Shown: piece after piece, positions 1-6,500 of the stretch
Layout of the letters: each line of letters starts with the position of its first letter
Position numbering within the stretch: the first letter of the stretch is position 1
NCBI GenBank assembly: GCA_002695185.1
Contig: NZOF01000123.1
Span: 1-14,898, forward strand
Direction of reading: 5' to 3'
DNA from: Erythrobacter sp.
Lineage (GTDB): Bacteria; Pseudomonadota; Alphaproteobacteria; Sphingomonadales; Sphingomonadaceae
Length of the DNA stretch: 14,898 nucleotides
Notes under the pieces: generated by a model
The model's input: the letters and a program-made list of their open reading frames with translations, nothing else
Told to the model about the DNA's origin: nothing
Database searches by the model: none
Translations under genes and position numbers: made by a program

Positions 1-314
1 CGGGTGTCTTTTGACGGCGCTTTGGCATCAAGAGTGTTCAATGCCGCGAGGAAGTCCGCAACGGCACTCCCCTTGGAGACAGGATGGGCCCGGTTTTGGT
101 CATCGACGGTCCAGACGAGATAGGGTTTGATGCGGTGCATGGCGTTGCGCGCGATCTCGAGCTCGGCGTCCTTTGACTCGCTGACCATTTCGATGATTGC
201 CTCTATGGCGTCGTGGGAGACGGGCGGTGTTGCCCCTGCCCCGATCATCAACGCCTCGATTCTGGCGCGTAGGTCGTCATCGGCTGAGAGGCCGATCTTG
301 GAGGCCATGTTCAT
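1..314 (-). CDS. Hypothetical protein, 3' end beyond the window edge
   Basis: An open reading frame starts at ATG 314-312 and stays open to the left edge, giving at least 104 residues. Its start overlaps the stop of the next gene upstream as TGATG, which indicates translational coupling. The visible part is soluble, with acidic helical stretches (residues 35-60, with EAIIEMVSES and DAELEIARNAM) and no membrane segment. I do not recognise the family. The coupling and the even codon composition make it a convincing gene; the function is unknown and the C-terminus is not visible. Confidence 0.7.
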   Translation of the reverse strand, partial: MNMASKIGLSADDDLRARIEALMIGAGATPPVSHDAIEAIIEMVSESKDAELEIARNAMHRIKPYLVWTVDDQNRAHPVSKGSAVADFLAALNTLDAKAPSKDT

Positions 315-535
315 CAGTCGATCTCGTCGGTCGAGACTAGATCCCTGACCCGTAGATGGTCAGCGCTGGCGATCTTGCAGCCCTCGGTGGCGCTGTTCCA
401 GCCATCAATGCCTGCGTCGGTCGGCGAGTAGTATTCCTCGACGAAGCGTTCAGCTTCCATGCGGGCCTGGTCTGCAGTTTCCGCTTCGACGGTGACGATT
501 GCTGCGACCTGCAGGCTTACCTCGAATTTCGGCAA
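314..535 (-). CDS. Small hypothetical protein with TTG start
   Basis: This codes for 73 residues beginning MPKFEVSLQV if the TTG at 535-533 is used. That start is preceded by GGAGA at 547-543 with a 7-base spacer, whereas the longer in-frame ATG start (661) would overlap the upstream gene by about 70 bases and has less plausible content. The N-terminal half (KFEVSLQVAAIVTVEAETADQ, then ARMEAERFVEEYY) looks like a beta strand followed by a helix, as in many short phage and plasmid proteins, but I assign no family. The stop overlaps the next start by one base (TGATG). The function is unknown. Confidence 0.6.
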   Translation of the reverse strand: MPKFEVSLQVAAIVTVEAETADQARMEAERFVEEYYSPTDAGIDGWNSATEGCKIASADHLRVRDLVSTDEID

Positions 536-591
536 AGGATATTCTCCATGGATGGGGGAATTGATGGGCGGCTGGATTGAGCGAAAGCGGT

Positions 592-816
592 TTAGGCGGC
601 CTTCCAGCCGAGTATGGGAAATCCTGTTTCCGTCACGGCAGAACCGTCGGGCATCCGCCATTGGTCGCGCGTGAATTCCGGATCGTAGATAACCGTGAGG
701 TGGTCGAAATCCCGCGATTTGTCGAAGTGATACCGGACAGCTTCAACAGGATCCTTGGTAAGCGGGACGCCCTTCGTGGCGGGGGTGTAGCCTTCTGGCA
801 GGCGGGGTAATGGCAT
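592..816 (-). CDS. Small hypothetical protein
   Basis: This codes for 74 residues beginning MPLPRLPEGY and ending ILGWKAA. I chose ATG 816-814 because the longer in-frame extension overlaps the upstream gene at 842-1123 in another frame and reads as low-complexity Ser/Pro/Arg shadow sequence. An AGGA lies about 10 bases upstream. The protein is soluble and rich in Asp, Arg and Pro, with a short aromatic C-terminus. It lies between two other small genes on the same strand with 25 and 56 base gaps, consistent with one operon. I recognise no family. Confidence 0.6.
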   Translation of the reverse strand: MPLPRLPEGYTPATKGVPLTKDPVEAVRYHFDKSRDFDHLTVIYDPEFTRDQWRMPDGSAVTETGFPILGWKAA

Positions 817-841
817 GGTGCTGATCCTGCAGGGAAGCGGC

Positions 842-1123
842 TTAGGCGTTAACGTCCGGCAAGGCGTAGCCGAGCTTGATGGTCTGGCCAGATCCTGAGA
901 TTTGATATTGCTCTCCGCGGCGAGCCTGGATGGTGGCCATGTGTTCGGCGATCTGCTGGCGCAGCGCGGGCGGACAATCCGGCTCGAATTCGGCGCGAAG
1001 GTCCGAATAGAAGAGGATGGCAAGGCGGGCCCAGTCTCCATGCTTCTCTCTCTTGCGATCTGCATAGCAAATGCCTGTGGGGAAGTGGCCGACGAAGATA
1101 CGGTCGTCGAGCTTGATGGTCAT
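842..1123 (-). CDS. Hypothetical protein, 93 aa
   Basis: The start is well supported: GGAG lies six bases before ATG 1123-1121. The product begins MTIKLDDRIFVGHFPTGICY and contains a helical Arg/Glu-rich middle (DLRAEFEPDCPPALRQQIAEHM). It has no signal peptide and no membrane segment. The start lies 14 bases after the stop of the upstream gene, so the two are almost certainly co-transcribed. I do not recognise the family and infer only that it is a cytoplasmic accessory protein of this operon. Confidence 0.65.
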   Translation of the reverse strand: MTIKLDDRIFVGHFPTGICYADRKREKHGDWARLAILFYSDLRAEFEPDCPPALRQQIAEHMATIQARRGEQYQISGSGQTIKLGYALPDVNA

Positions 1124-1137
1124 GTCGGTCTCCGGGA

Positions 1138-1635
1138 TCAGAATGAGAGAGGCGAGAGGTCGTCGGCGCTGCCGTGACGGGGGAGGAAGGTGTTGGCCTC
1201 GATCTTGATGTACGCTCCCTTCCCCTGCTCCTTCACAAGCTGGCCGTGGGGGATTTCCTGAAACATGATCGGTTCGAGGTATGCCGGGCGCAGACTGACA
1301 TCGGCGAGCGAGTGGCCGCCGGGCGATAGCAGCGCCTCGTGATACTGGATGAGGCTTCCGATCTCGATGATGTCGCGGCCGACGATCGGCGTCATTATGC
1401 TGACGAACCGGTTCTGGAAAACGGCGGTATTCAACTCCATTCGCTCAGCGACAGGGTCGAAGCGGAAGGTGTACAGGTTGTCCTCGAACTGCGCGGAATA
1501 TTGAAGGGGAGTGTCAGCAAATCCCAAGAATGGGAGAATGTTGGTCAGGATCGGCAGGGCATTGACGGCGGCCGCGAAGAAGGGCGTGGCGACGTAGGGC
1601 TTGCCCGCAATCTTGTAGGCGTAGAATTGGGGCAT
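1138..1635 (-). CDS. Hypothetical protein, 165 aa
   Basis: This codes for 165 residues beginning MPQFYAYKIAGKPYVATPFF. An AAGAGA lies just upstream of the ATG at 1635-1633. The protein is predicted soluble. Residues 18-42 are moderately hydrophobic (FFAAAVNALPILTNILPFLG) but broken by Pro and Asn, so I do not call a membrane helix. The rest alternates strand-like segments (DNLYTFRFDP, GRDIIEIGSLIQYHEALL, GAYIKIEANTFL). No catalytic motif is evident. It sits between the interrupted ORF at 1647-1880 and the 93 aa gene in the same operon. The function is unknown. Confidence 0.65.
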   Translation of the reverse strand: MPQFYAYKIAGKPYVATPFFAAAVNALPILTNILPFLGFADTPLQYSAQFEDNLYTFRFDPVAERMELNTAVFQNRFVSIMTPIVGRDIIEIGSLIQYHEALLSPGGHSLADVSLRPAYLEPIMFQEIPHGQLVKEQGKGAYIKIEANTFLPRHGSADDLSPLSF

Positions 1636-1646
1636 CTTTTGTCTCT

Positions 1647-1880
1647 TCAGATGGTTGGCGTTGTGGTCCGCAGTGCCTTGAGCTCTGCGCTGACGATTTC
1701 AGCGTCTGCTTGCGAGGTGACAGCGAGCTGAAAGCCGCCGTCATATCCGCATAAATCGGGCCGATAGCCGAACAGGCTTGTTTTTGCCTGGATCGCTCAC
1801 GCTTCGCCGAGGGTCATCGTTTCGGTGCGCTGGTAATGTGTCGAGGCGACAGCGGCGCGCGGCTGGATCTGTGCAGTCAT
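1647..1880 (-). pseudogene. Small ORF interrupted by an in-frame TGA
   Basis: ATG 1880-1878 opens 21 bases after the ImmA-like stop, with AAGGA and GGGA upstream. It reads MTAQIQPRAAVASTHYQRTE and onward to a TGA at 1799-1797 (codon 28). The same frame then continues without another stop for 49 codons, with protein-like content (TSLFGYRPDLCGYDGGFQLA, then a helix with ADAEIVSAELKAL), up to TGA 1649-1647 directly before the ribosome binding site of the next gene. The geometry fits one 77-codon gene with a nonsense codon, possibly TGG to TGA. Read-through, a sequencing error or two separate short peptides cannot be excluded. The family is unknown. Confidence 0.5.
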
Positions 1881-1901
1881 TGGTCCCGTTCCTTGATTAG
1901 A

Positions 1902-2393
1902 TCAATTGGCCTGAAGCGACAGCGTGCGCAGGCGGATGGTCATTGCGGCCGGCGTGGTTTTGTACAGAGCAGCGAGATGCTCGGTGTTTTGCCCATTGGC
2001 GTGATGACGCCTTATGGGCGCAGCCGGCAGCATGATCTGGACCGCGATCTTCTTGGCTGTTCGCTCCTGGCGTTCGTGCAGCGCCGCCTTTGGATGCAAC
2101 TCGCGGTTTTCTTCGAATATCTGGCTGACATGGGGCTCACCATGATCTGGCAGCAGGTCGCGGAGAAACATGTAGTGCGCGAGCTGATGAGCGGCCGAGA
2201 AACGGCGGCGGCCTGCAGGCAGCCGCGAATTTACGAGGATCGTGAAGCGGGAGCCATCGCGCCATATGCGGCCGGACTCGCTGCCGGGCAGCGGGCGCTC
2301 GCTGTAATGGACGCCCATGTCGGCGATGGCGCGGAAGAGGTCGAATTCCTCCGCGTCTTGATGTCGAAGGAGAATGTCGAGGTCCATTTCCAT
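1902..2393 (-). CDS. ImmA/IrrE-type metallopeptidase homologue with HQLAH in place of HExxH
   Basis: This codes for 163 residues from ATG 2393, which overlaps the upstream stop as TGATG; GAGG lies 13 bases upstream. The layout is that of COG2856/ImmA proteins: a strand-rich N-terminus, then GRRRFSAAHQLAHYMF (residues 61-76), then E110-RTAKKIAVQIMLP, where the family usually carries the third zinc ligand and the AN.FA..LLMP stretch, and a short C-terminal helical part (HLAALYKTTPAAMTIRLRTL). Active relatives have HELGH/HELAH. Here the catalytic Glu is Gln (codon CAG, plus-strand 2184-2186). Family members cleave phage-type repressors or act in toxin-antitoxin-like pairs. This one may bind metal and partner without cleaving. 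No Xre-type repressor gene is adjacent. Confidence 0.8.
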   Translation of the reverse strand: MEMDLDILLRHQDAEEFDLFRAIADMGVHYSERPLPGSESGRIWRDGSRFTILVNSRLPAGRRRFSAAHQLAHYMFLRDLLPDHGEPHVSQIFEENRELHPKAALHERQERTAKKIAVQIMLPAAPIRRHHANGQNTEHLAALYKTTPAAMTIRLRTLSLQAN

Positions 2394-2803
2394 CAAGCGA
2401 GATCCTCATCAATGGGGTAGCGCTCGTGGAGAGCAGAACGACTGACGATCCAGACGTGGGCCGGGATCACTCCTGCAGCCTTTGCTCCATGAGCGAGTTC
2501 GAACATCGCTTTTGCTGCGACGATGTTGGCGGAATGAATGCGGATTTCCTGCAGGTTTGGCAGGGGGAGCGGCGCGCGCATGGCGGTGCCGACGACGTGA
2601 TGCATGATGTCGCGGCCCTCTGCAGGGCCGCCGAGATCATTGTCGAAGGAGATGTGGGTGATCTCGGCGGCATGCTCGCGAAGGGCGGTGATTGCGGCAT
2701 GGGCGGTTCGGACGACGAGCCACTGGCCCGCTTCCTCTGGGAGCGGCAATCTCTCGTCGTCTATGAAAATGCGCATTTCGAGATCCATCTGGCACGCGAG
2801 CAT
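2393..2803 (-). CDS. Cyclic-phosphate-processing receiver-like (cREC) protein
   Basis: This codes for up to 136 residues. The receiver-like core begins at the third Met (2776): MRIFIDDERLP, with the DDER acid pocket at residues 15-18. ISFDNDLG (51-58) follows at the end of the next core strand, then RDIMHHV, then IRIHSAN (87-93). The DDER, S.D.DLG and HSAN signature is that of the cREC family of phages and accessory regions, which is a receiver fold with a different active site and a proposed role on cyclic-phosphate RNA ends. Starts at 2803, 2788 and 2776 are all possible and no ribosome site decides between them. The stop overlaps the ImmA-like start, so the two are coupled. The family call is fairly sure; the biochemical role is inferred. 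Confidence 0.75.
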   Translation of the reverse strand: MLACQMDLEMRIFIDDERLPLPEEAGQWLVVRTAHAAITALREHAAEITHISFDNDLGGPAEGRDIMHHVVGTAMRAPLPLPNLQEIRIHSANIVAAKAMFELAHGAKAAGVIPAHVWIVSRSALHERYPIDEDLA

Positions 2804-2833
2804 GGTTTGACTGCAGGTTTCGAGCCGAGCGGC

Positions 2834-3031
2834 TTAGCGGACAGCGAGGCCGGACTTGAACCAGCCCAGCCCGTAAATGGCAGGGATGAGCAGCAGGACG
2901 GCGGTGACATTGAAGAAGCCGGGACGGGATTCGGCGGCCGCGCTGATCTGGAATGCCGCATCGAAGGCAAGAGCGATGAGTGCGAACATGATGACGGTGA
3001 GAGCCATGTTGAAGCAGCGTTCGAAAGCCAT
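2834..3031 (-). CDS. Small two-helix inner-membrane protein
   Basis: This codes for 65 residues from ATG 3031, preceded by AGAGGGGAAAATAGG. Residues 9-27 (NMALTVIMFALIALAFDAAF) and 41-58 (NVTAVLLLIPAIYGLGWF) are hydrophobic and likely form two transmembrane helices separated by a short polar loop (SAAAESRPG). It appears to be the first gene of the leftward block that includes cREC and the ImmA-like protein, 30 bases before the cREC start. No family is recognised. Possible roles are a membrane anchor or partner for its neighbours, or a holin-like protein; nothing here decides between them. Confidence 0.65.
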   Translation of the reverse strand: MAFERCFNMALTVIMFALIALAFDAAFQISAAAESRPGFFNVTAVLLLIPAIYGLGWFKSGLAVR

Positions 3032-3070
3032 CCTATTTTCCCCTCTTCCATGAAATTCATCGATTAATTT

Positions 3071-3084
3071 CTGGATGAGTGGAC
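3071..3084 (-). promoter_or_regulatory. Shared leader motif, copy 1
   Basis: The plus-strand sequence CTGGATGAGTGGAC differs at one of 14 positions from 7095-7108. Both copies lie upstream of a minus-strand gene start (53 bases from the 3031 ATG here). On the coding strand it reads GTCCACTCATCCAG, preceded here by TT to give a TTGTCC that could act as a -35 element with AT-rich ATTAAT downstream. It is a candidate operator or promoter part. The repetition is seen; the role is inferred. Confidence 0.35.
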
Positions 3085-3280
3085 AAGGCGCCGTGTCAGG
3101 CGCTTGCTTCTGAAGTGGGTGCTCAGATTTTGTGGGTGAAACACCGAAAGCGAGAACGATAGGGCAGATTGCAGGCCGCCGCGCTGCGCGCGGCTGGCCT
3201 GCTTTATGGTGATCGCGTGCGGCTGGTCGTAGGGTGTTTGAGGATAATCGAGCGGTTTTCCTGCCAGAGGCTAGAGAAAA

Positions 3281-3312
3281 GCCCGCCGCGGCGAATGCCG
3301 GGCGGGTCTTTT
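3281..3312. terminator. Hairpin terminator, probably bidirectional
   Basis: GCCCGCC (3281-3287) pairs with GGCGGGT (3301-3307), continued by CGGC (3289-3292) and GCCG (3297-3300) around a GAAT loop, with one bulged G at 3288. On the plus strand it is followed by CTTTT. On the minus strand the 3' side reads TTTTC. It lies about 20 bases beyond the stop of the minus-strand gene at 3329-3598, so it probably ends block B. The surrounding 3032-3328 region holds no convincing gene. Confidence 0.7.
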
Positions 3313-3328
3313 AGGTGGGCCGATGGGC

Positions 3329-3598
3329 TTAAGCGTAAACCGCGTCCATGACGAGCTTGGCCATCCGCTCGCGCGCTTCGGTGTCGTGGCTGTGGACTTC
3401 ATAGCCGCGCTGCGGGAAGGAACTCACGAGAGAAGCAAGCATGCTGACTGCGCAGTTCACGATAATTTCGTGCGCGGGGGTCCCCGTCGTAGCGGACGCT
3501 GTGTTGAACTCGGCGAGTTGGGTTTCCCAGCCGGCTTCTTCGGGGTTGGGAAGCGTGATGACCCAGTTGCCTGCGAGCGTCTGTGAGAGCTTGAACAT
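3329..3598 (-). CDS. Conserved hypothetical protein, intact paralogue of the decayed copy at 7834
   Basis: This codes for 89 residues from ATG 3598, with the leader GGAAAAATC directly before it. The product begins MFKLSQTLAGNWVITLPNPE and ends with the motif FPQRGYEVHSHDTEARERM (residues 61-79) and KLVMDAVYA. It is a soluble alpha/beta protein with no known catalytic motif. A second copy at about 7834-8054 preserves LPNP.EAG, FAEFNTASAT and GYEVxSHDTEAR but is broken, which shows that this family was duplicated within the element. A terminator hairpin follows its stop. The function is unknown. The conserved His-Asp (SHDTEAR) may matter, but this is only suggestive. Confidence 0.75.
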   Translation of the reverse strand: MFKLSQTLAGNWVITLPNPEEAGWETQLAEFNTASATTGTPAHEIIVNCAVSMLASLVSSFPQRGYEVHSHDTEARERMAKLVMDAVYA

Positions 3599-3969
3599 GA
3601 TTTTTCCATCATCCTGATTTTTTCGAAATAATGGCCTGCAATCGGATGGGATGGCGCAGCCTTGACTTGGTATCGGCGCGCGGTTCGCGATTGAGAGGCC
3701 GGGGACGGCTCTCGACAATAGTTTTTTGACACGTTGCTGGTGGGTTTCTGCGGCTTTGAGGGCCGAGAGGATTGCGCTTGGGAAAAAACTAAATTGTCGG
3801 ATTCACGTGTTTGTCGAACTCTGCTCTCGGGCGCGACCGCATGCGGAAAGCTCAAAATGCTGTTTTCGCGAGGAAATCAACACGATGCTCTTTGGCTGCC
3901 TCCCCTTCGCGAAATTTAGTATTGTCTAAGGGAATCTAGTTTTGTCTCGCTCCTGCATGGGCTCTGCGA
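3599..3969. other. 371-base region without a gene
   Basis: I see no convincing coding frame on either strand. The right-hand part is AT-rich and carries the direct repeat listed at 3917-3947. Related TAGT/TTGTC-like strings occur near 3716 and 3788. The region lies between the 60 aa membrane protein gene and the 89 aa gene and may hold the promoter for the latter. No clear -35/-10 pair can be fixed. Confidence 0.4.
3917..3947. repeat. Direct repeat with 20-base period
   Basis: TAGTATTGTCT (3917-3927) and TAGTTTTGTCT (3937-3947) match at 10 of 11 positions and start exactly 20 bases apart, close to two helical turns. They stand in an AT-rich non-coding stretch. A protein-binding site is a reasonable reading, but only two copies are seen. 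Confidence 0.4.
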
Positions 3970-4152
3970 CTAGCGGATGAAGAGGCAGACTGAGGATGCG
4001 AGCGCGATGCCGGCAGCGATGCCGGATATGCCGGAAATGAGAGCCGCTCGGCGATCTTGTCGAGCTTGAAGATGGGAGATCTCGCGGTCCTCGCGAATTT
4101 GGCGTCGAGCGCTTGCTTCCATACGGGCGAAGACGTCGGGAGGGATGATCAC
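3970..4152 (-). CDS. Small C-tail-anchored membrane protein, GTG start
   Basis: This codes for 60 residues. I take GTG 4152-4150 as the start because GAGAG lies about 8 bases upstream and there is no ATG before Met11. The N-terminal two thirds is charged and helical (ARMEASARRQIREDREISHL). Residues 37-58 (ALISGISGIAAGIALASSVC) form a single transmembrane helix close to the C-terminus. The gene begins about 10 bases after the stop of the 93 aa gene upstream, so they share a transcript. It is not recognised. The layout resembles small tail-anchored phage or plasmid proteins. Confidence 0.55.
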   Translation of the reverse strand: MIIPPDVFARMEASARRQIREDREISHLQARQDRRAALISGISGIAAGIALASSVCLFIR

Positions 4153-4161
4153 GGGCGTCTC

Positions 4162-4443
4162 TCAGCTGGCCGCAGGGGTAAAGCGGATCTCGTTGGCTCC
4201 GAGATCGCGCGCGTTGAGCGCGAAGCGGCTGATCAGCCCGTAGGCTTGGGTCAGCCAGTCGAATGGATCTGCGCTATGACCTGATGCTGCGATCGCATCT
4301 TCAATGTGCTTGGGATCAACGGTGCCGGAAAGGTCCATGCGCAGCTCGGCTGCAAGCTCTTGGAGATTGCCCTCACTGATCGGGGTTTTGATACGGAGGC
4401 AGCGGCCGTCGGCGTCGAAAGCTTCGAGATCGTAGTGGCTCAT
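4162..4443 (-). CDS. Hypothetical protein, 93 aa
   Basis: Start ATG 4443-4441 is preceded by AAGGGCGAAGGAAAAATC, a leader almost shared with the 89 aa gene at 3598. The product begins MSHYDLEAFDADGRCLRIKT: two short strands, then a helical part (NLQELAAELRMDLSG, DPKHIEDAIAASG), ending RFTPAAS. It is acidic and soluble with no metal or nucleotide motif. The gene lies 56 bases after the HD hydrolase stop. No family is recognised. Confidence 0.65.
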   Translation of the reverse strand: MSHYDLEAFDADGRCLRIKTPISEGNLQELAAELRMDLSGTVDPKHIEDAIAASGHSADPFDWLTQAYGLISRFALNARDLGANEIRFTPAAS

Positions 4444-4499
4444 GATTTTTCCTTCGCCCTTATTTCTTCGAATGGATCTTTCATCCGTGGGCGGGAAAA

Positions 4500-5021
4500 C
4501 TAGAAACGTTGAACGTATGTGCCGTTCGGAATCCAGCCGCCTTTGGCAAAGGTCAGTGCGGGGATCGGGCCCCAACTCAGAAGCGAGGGTAACGCTGCCT
4601 CGAGCTTGTCGAAGACCGCGCTATATTTGACCGTTAGCCGTTCACGCGCGGCTGGATCATGAAGGAGATGGATTTTTCCGAAATTGTGTCGGCTGTCGGC
4701 GTATTTGGCGAGCGGACCGATTGGGTCTTCGAGAAGGCGGCCAAGATATGCCCCGTGATAGTCTTCGCCCGGGCGCTTGGTCATGGCGTCGACAGCGGAC
4801 CTGACGACTAAACCAAAACGCTCCTCGATTTCATCGAGGGATACGGGACAGTCTTCCACGACGTCGTGAAGATAGCCGGTGGCCTCCGCTTCTGGCCCAT
4901 ACGGAGCGAGGGTATTGCCGATGTGGATGACATGCGCAGCGTAAGGATAGCCCAGCTTGTCGACCTGAGCACCATGCGCCTTGATGGCGAATTCGCGGGC
5001 ATCGTTTTGTAGATTGGACAT
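4500..5021 (-). CDS. HD-domain phosphohydrolase, (p)ppGpp hydrolase-like
   Basis: This codes for 173 residues beginning MSNLQNDAREFAIKAHGAQV. The motifs follow the RelA/SpoT hydrolase fold: AIKAHGAQVDKLGYPYAAH with H30, then YLHDVVEDC with H52-D53 and E56-D57, and KYADSRHN with D109 and N113. These are the metal-binding and catalytic positions of small alarmone hydrolases and related HD phosphohydrolases, and all appear present. There is no synthetase, TGS or ACT domain, so it is a stand-alone hydrolase. The substrate could be (p)ppGpp or another nucleotide. The start has only a weak GGAT upstream, and the gene sits 17 bases after the small membrane gene. It follows the nucleotidyltransferase in the same run, which may link their chemistry. 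Confidence 0.85.
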   Translation of the reverse strand: MSNLQNDAREFAIKAHGAQVDKLGYPYAAHVIHIGNTLAPYGPEAEATGYLHDVVEDCPVSLDEIEERFGLVVRSAVDAMTKRPGEDYHGAYLGRLLEDPIGPLAKYADSRHNFGKIHLLHDPAARERLTVKYSAVFDKLEAALPSLLSWGPIPALTFAKGGWIPNGTYVQRF

Positions 5022-5038
5022 CGAGTGATCCAGCCTGA

Positions 5039-5347
5039 CTAGGGTCGACGCTTTCGGCTAACCCTGCCGATGATGCCGATAAAGGCTCCATGAGCGGCAC
5101 CATGGATCAGGCCGCAGATAACGAGAGGTGAAAGAACCGACAGAAGTACGGCCTTCTTTCGCTTTTCGGATTGAATTTGTGCGGCTGTCTTTGGAGCGAG
5201 GGGATTATTTTTTGGTGGAGTAGGCGCTTTGCCCTTGATGAAATAATCCCACTCAGGCGTACCAAGGCGCGCTCGTCCGCTCGCGAGATATTGACGCCGC
5301 AAGCGAATGAACTCCTCTGACCATTCGGCTTTTTCTGGAGGAATCAT
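5039..5347 (-). CDS. Hypothetical membrane protein, 102 aa
   Basis: This starts at ATG 5347, nine bases after the nucleotidyltransferase stop, with TAGG as a weak ribosome site. The N-terminal 60 residues are polar (MIPPEKAEWSEEFIRLRRQY, then a Pro/Lys-rich linker with KAPTPPKNNPLAPKT). Residues 73-93 (VLLSVLSPLVICGLIHGAAH and following GAFIGIIG) form one long or two short membrane helices, ending in a basic tail SRKRRP. It lies between a nucleotidyltransferase and an HD hydrolase, so it could be a membrane effector or anchor, but nothing in the protein proves this. Confidence 0.65.
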   Translation of the reverse strand: MIPPEKAEWSEEFIRLRRQYLASGRARLGTPEWDYFIKGKAPTPPKNNPLAPKTAAQIQSEKRKKAVLLSVLSPLVICGLIHGAAHGAFIGIIGRVSRKRRP

Positions 5348-5356
5348 TTCATGAAC

Positions 5357-6403
5357 CTATATCGCAGGTTGCGGAAAGTAATAAACCGATTCCGTTGGTA
5401 ATGGCGCGGCTGGAACTGTGCAGGTCTGCTTCAAGTATCTTGGCAGAACGATTTCATCAATGGCAGCTTCAGAGGTTTCTTCAGGCAATGAGCTTTCGAT
5501 GGTGTCGAGGTCGTCCACGAGCTGCTCAAGAACGGGCTGCACCTCCTTGTAGGAGAATTTCCCCTGCTTGATAGCCAGTAGCTCCTCGGCGTCGGGGCGG
5601 GGGAAGGTGATGACGCCTGTGAGCAGGAGCTCATGCGCCTGGCGCGCGACGCGGACAGCGTGGCTGATGGCCTTCCAGTCGACACCTTCGTTGTCCTTGG
5701 CGGCCCGCGCACGTTTGCCGTAATTATTCCATACGGCGGAATAGACGCGTGCGGCTTCGCCGATCTGGGAGCGGAGGGCCATCTTGCGGTCGCAGCACTC
5801 GATATGGACCATGGGGACACCATGCGCCGTGTCGATTGTCTGGATGCTCGCCATCTCGATGCGATTGGCAAAATCGCGGAGTTCTGACTCGATCAGTTCG
5901 AGGCGAGCTTTCGGACCGTGCTTCTGTACGGCAGCGTCTAGCAGCATCAGGAGCTTTTCGACCGCCTCCATGCGGCTACCCTTGATGCCGTATTTCGATG
6001 CCTGCTGTTTGCAATAGCCGGTGAAACCTTTGATCTCTCGATTGAGTAAGCCTCTCGCAGCTTCGCGCAAGACCGGCCATTCCGGGCTGGCCTGAACGAT
6101 GCAATCATCGGGCGCAAACAGGATCTCGGTGGCGACACCGTCGCCGAGCGCAAGCATCCGGCAGAACTTGCCGACCGAGTAGGATTGGTGATCGACAGCT
6201 TCGCCAGTGTTCCTGTCGAAGGCGTCCTTGGCGAGGAAGGATTCATCGATGACGTTTTCCGGACGCTGCAGCAGGATTGCTTCGCCGCTGGGGAGATGGA
6301 CTCCTTTGTAATCGCGATCCGATTCAGGAGTGCTGGTGCCGTATAGGTGCGATCCGTGAACCGTGGTGACGATCTTCGAGATCGGTTGGAGGTTGAATGC
6401 CAT
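5357..6403 (-). CDS. Nucleotidyltransferase of the RlaP/YcgL (PF10127-like) family
   Basis: This codes for 348 residues, near the usual family length. The polymerase-beta-type active site is at the N-terminus: V15-HGSHLYG (GS at 17-18), then STPESDRDYKGV with the D29-x-D31 metal pair. Downstream are family-like elements: NREIKGFTGYCKQQASKYG, and the C-terminal HAVRVARQAHELLLTG followed by FPRPDAEELLAIKQGKFS. RlaP was named for association with RNA ligases and is proposed to add or handle nucleotides at RNA ends; no ligase is seen here. GAGAAAATCAA precedes the ATG. It starts the run with the membrane protein and HD hydrolase. The fold is confident; the substrate is unknown. Confidence 0.88.
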   Translation of the reverse strand: MAFNLQPISKIVTTVHGSHLYGTSTPESDRDYKGVHLPSGEAILLQRPENVIDESFLAKDAFDRNTGEAVDHQSYSVGKFCRMLALGDGVATEILFAPDDCIVQASPEWPVLREAARGLLNREIKGFTGYCKQQASKYGIKGSRMEAVEKLLMLLDAAVQKHGPKARLELIESELRDFANRIEMASIQTIDTAHGVPMVHIECCDRKMALRSQIGEAARVYSAVWNNYGKRARAAKDNEGVDWKAISHAVRVARQAHELLLTGVITFPRPDAEELLAIKQGKFSYKEVQPVLEQLVDDLDTIESSLPEETSEAAIDEIVLPRYLKQTCTVPAAPLPTESVYYFPQPAI

Positions 6404-6500
6404 TTGATTTTCTCACTGGTGCCCTGCCCTGCTAGAGTTTGCAGAACCGCGGGGTTTGATAGAAGCGCGGCGCAAACGAAGCCGGGATTGTAGCGTGGCG

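Noticed and set aside
817..1065. Extension of the 74 aa protein to 157 residues
   Set aside because: It overlaps the 93 aa gene at 842-1123 and has low-complexity shadow composition.
1514..1744. Minus-strand 76-residue frame overlapping the start of the 165 aa gene
   Set aside because: It overlaps the start of a better-supported gene by more than 100 bases, and its sequence is Ser/Gln/Arg-rich as in shadow frames.
1836..3067. Long plus-strand frames opposite the ImmA-like and cREC genes
   Set aside because: They are antisense shadows: the minus strand has recognisable families, coupled starts and ribosome sites, while these frames have neither motifs nor good starts.
4442..4630. Plus-strand frame between the HD gene end and the 93 aa gene
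   Set aside because: It is opposite the 3' end of the HD hydrolase, has no ribosome site, and has Arg/Ser-rich shadow composition.
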